Assembly: GCA_016711925.1 (NCBI GenBank) | Contig: JADJSA010000004.1 | Coordinates: forward strand, 7,940 to 71,939 | Length of the DNA stretch: 64,000 nucleotides | Origin: Candidatus Methylophosphatis haderslevensis | GTDB lineage: Bacteria > Pseudomonadota > Gammaproteobacteria > Burkholderiales > Rhodocyclaceae | Reading direction: 5' to 3' | Shown: one piece after another, positions 61,924-64,000 of the stretch | Layout: each line of letters opens with the position of its first letter | Numbering within the stretch: the stretch's first letter is position 1 | The notes under the pieces: model-generated | Seen by the model: the letters and a program-made list of their open reading frames with translations, nothing else | The model's database searches: none | What the model was told of the DNA's origin: nothing | Translations under genes and position numbers: made by a program

Positions 61924-63552
61924 ATGGCATCTACTTCATCCCAGGCTTCTGCCGGCAACCAACTCACCCTGCCGGCGGGCGTGCAAGTCAATGCGCCGAT
62001 CGAAGCAGGTTTCGAATCCATTTTGACCCATGACGCGCTGGCGCTGGTCGCCAAGCTGCATCGGGCGTTCGAATCACGGCGCCAGGAACGGCTGGCCGCC
62101 CGCAAGCTGCGCCATGCCGAAATCTCCGCCGGCAAGCTGCCCGACTTCCTGCCCGAGACCAGGGCCGTGCGCGAAGGCGCCTGGACCATCGCGCCGCTGC
62201 CCGCGGCCCTGCATTGCCGGCGCGTCGAGATCACCGGCCCGGTCGAGCGCAAGATGATCATCAACGCGCTCAACTCCGGCGCCGACAGCTACATGACCGA
62301 TTTCGAGGATTCGAATGCGCCCAACTGGAACAACCAGATCCAGGGCCACATCAACGTCAAGGAAGCCATCCGCCGCACCATCAGCCTGGAACAGGGCGGC
62401 AAGCGCTACATCCTCAACGACAAGGTCGCCACCCTGCAGGTTCGGCCGCGCGGCTGGCATCTCGACGAGAAGCACGTGCTGGTGGATGGCCAGCGCGTCT
62501 CGGGCGGCATATTCGATTTCGCGCTGTTCATGTTCCACAACGCCAAGGAGCAGATCGCCCGCGGCGCCGGCCCCTACTTCTACCTGCCGAAGATGGAAAG
62601 CCACCTCGAAGCGCGGCTGTGGAACGACATCTTCGTCATGACGCAGAACGAACTCGGCCTGCCGCAGGGCACGATCAAGGCCACCGTGCTGATCGAGACC
62701 ATCCTCGCCGCGTTCGAGATGGACGAGATCCTGCACGAACTGCGCGAGCACAGCGCCGGCCTCAACGCCGGGCGCTGGGACTACATCTTCTCCTGCATCA
62801 AGATCTTCAAGCACAACCGTGACTTCTGCCTGGCCAACCGCGGCATGATCACCATGAACACGCCGTTCATGCGCGCCTATGCATTGCTGCTGCTCAAGAC
62901 CTGCCACAAGCGCAACGCGCCGGCCATCGGCGGCATGAGCGCGCTGATCCCGATCAAGAGCGACCCGGTGGCCAACGAGAAGGCGATGGGCGGCATCCGT
63001 GCCGACAAGACCCGCGATGCCACCGACGGCTACGACGGCGGCTGGGTCGCGCATCCGGGGCTGGTCGACACTGCGATGGAGGAATTCGTCAAGGTGCTGG
63101 GCGATCGTCAAAACCAGATCGACAAGAAGCGCGACGATGTCGACGTCGCAGCGAAGAACCTGCTCGATTTCCAGCCCGAGCAGCCGATCACCGAAGACGG
63201 CCTGCGCGGCAACATCAACGTCGGCATCCAGTACCTCGGCGCCTGGCTCGGCGGCAACGGCTGCGTGCCGATCCACAACCTGATGGAAGATGCGGCCACC
63301 GCCGAGATCAGCCGTTCGCAGGTGTGGCAATGGATACGCAGCCCGAAGGGCAAGCTCGACGACGGCCGCAAGGTCACCGCCGAGATGGTGCGCGAACTGA
63401 TCCCGCAGGAGATGGCGAAGATCAAGCCAACCATTCCCGAAGCGGCGTTTAACGCGACCTACCTGCGCGCCGCCGAGATCTTCGAGCAGATGTCGACCGC
63501 CGAGGAGTTTGTCGAATTCCTCACGCTGCCGCTGTACGAAGAGATGGCATAG
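61924..63552 (+). CDS. aceB: Malate synthase A (glyoxylate shunt)
   Basis: 542 residues, normal for malate synthase A. The family signature REHSAGLNAGRWDYIFS is present, with YMTDFEDSNAPNWNNQI and NGCVPIHNLMEDAATAEISR. It joins glyoxylate and acetyl-CoA to malate, allowing growth on acetate or fatty acids. AGAGGG serves as ribosome site. No isocitrate lyase gene is in the window. Confidence 0.96.
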   Translation: MASTSSQASAGNQLTLPAGVQVNAPIEAGFESILTHDALALVAKLHRAFESRRQERLAARKLRHAEISAGKLPDFLPETRAVREGAWTIAPLPAALHCRRVEITGPVERKMIINALNSGADSYMTDFEDSNAPNWNNQIQGHINVKEAIRRTISLEQGGKRYILNDKVATLQVRPRGWHLDEKHVLVDGQRVSGGIFDFALFMFHNAKEQIARGAGPYFYLPKMESHLEARLWNDIFVMTQNELGLPQGTIKATVLIETILAAFEMDEILHELREHSAGLNAGRWDYIFSCIKIFKHNRDFCLANRGMITMNTPFMRAYALLLLKTCHKRNAPAIGGMSALIPIKSDPVANEKAMGGIRADKTRDATDGYDGGWVAHPGLVDTAMEEFVKVLGDRQNQIDKKRDDVDVAAKNLLDFQPEQPITEDGLRGNINVGIQYLGAWLGGNGCVPIHNLMEDAATAEISRSQVWQWIRSPKGKLDDGRKVTAEMVRELIPQEMAKIKPTIPEAAFNATYLRAAEIFEQMSTAEEFVEFLTLPLYEEMA

Positions 63553-63574
63553 GCCCGATCCCGGGCAACGAGTG

Positions 63575-63600
63575 AAGGGCACCGCAGCGTGCCTTTCTCT
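63575..63600 (+). terminator. Terminator of aceB
   Basis: AAGGGCAC / GTGCCTTT (8 pairs, one G-U) with a 6-base loop, then CTCT, 22 bases past the stop codon. Confidence 0.6.
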
Positions 63601-64000
63601 CGACCACGTGTTTGTTCCCGCCCCGATTTCGCGGAATTCCGTCGCGCCGAACTGGCGGGCGGATCGCCGGCCGCAGCCATCGCCGCACGCCGCGCAGATG
63701 GGTTCGGCGCGCCGCCAGCGGACCGCTGCGCCGCACGGAGTTCGACCCGCGCCCGAGTGGCGGAGCGGGTCAACTTCGGACATCGCCTGCTTCGCCGGCG
63801 AAGCGGATGCGGTTTCCGACTTCCCGGCAATCAACCGGCACCCTTGCCCGGTCCCGACTCTGGCGGTGTGCTGCCCGTGGCTCGCTGCGCGTTCAACGAA
63901 TGGGCAGCGGCATCGCGAGGCAGCGCCCGGAACCCGCCGTTCCCATGCAAAACGTCAATTTCGTATCGGGTGGGCGCAACAGGTCGAACATTGCCGGCGG
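63601..64000. other. Right-end region without a recognised gene
   Basis: I see no supported coding region, RNA gene or repeat here. Open frames are short and Arg-rich, as expected for high-GC noncoding DNA. Confidence 0.5.

Overview
The window is high-GC DNA, about two thirds G+C by eye, from a motile Gram-negative bacterium. The combination of flhDC, cheD, two cheV genes, cheZ, flhF/flhG, two stator pairs and a glyoxylate-shunt malate synthase points to a betaproteobacterium, most likely near Rhodocyclales (Azoarcus/Thauera type). The genus is inference. Most of the window is one flagellar and chemotaxis supercluster, almost all on the minus strand.

Layout by position: 1-3206, the edge of a type VI secretion locus (DUF2169 protein and VgrG). 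3635-14125, the rod/hook/junction operon flgBCDEFGHIJKL with a trailing lipoprotein. 14401-16655, flgA, a small EF-hand protein, flgM and flgN. 16814-26292, read right to left, flhB, flhA, flhF, flhG, fliA, motC, a PilZ gene and motD. 26503-28654, a chemoreceptor and a small unknown protein. 28756-36567, a second chemotaxis unit (cheV, cheV, cheY, cheZ, short cheA) ending in an orphan GspE-like ATPase. 36978-45858, STAS protein, cheB, cheD, cheR, an Aer-like receptor, a frameshifted receptor and cheW. 45946-51812, cheA, cheY, a receptor, motB and motA. 51999-52891, flhC and flhD. 53063-56860, a c-di-GMP pair (REC-GGDEF-EAL and HDOD-REC-GGDEF). 57112-63552, Nudix hydrolase, a bufferin-type metallophore operon (precursor, DUF692 MNIO, DUF2063), LysR, HAD hydrolase and malate synthase.

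Regulation that can be read: sequences close to the sigma-28 consensus (TAAAGTTT-N11-GCCGATAA) stand in front of flgM, motC, motA, the Aer-like receptor operon, the cheV operon and the receptor at 26503-28149. Weaker ones precede flgK and the HDOD-GGDEF gene. A sigma-54-like box precedes flgB. A 9-bp-arm palindrome precedes flhD. FlhDC would start the cascade, FliA and FlgM would time late genes, and c-di-GMP (GGDEF, EAL, PilZ, possible MshEN repeats) probably tunes motor output.

Most notable points: an FlhG that keeps its FlhF-activating N-terminal motif but has lost the whole Walker A motif; the orphan GspE-like ATPase with four 30-residue MshEN-like repeats; a CheZ with a duplicated N-terminal peptide resembling its CheY-binding tail; a one-base frameshift in a chemoreceptor that is nearly identical in its signalling half to its neighbour; the bufferin operon with a strong hairpin between precursor and enzyme genes; and a family of intergenic palindromic repeats sharing a GGAAGCCGCATGGATA core.
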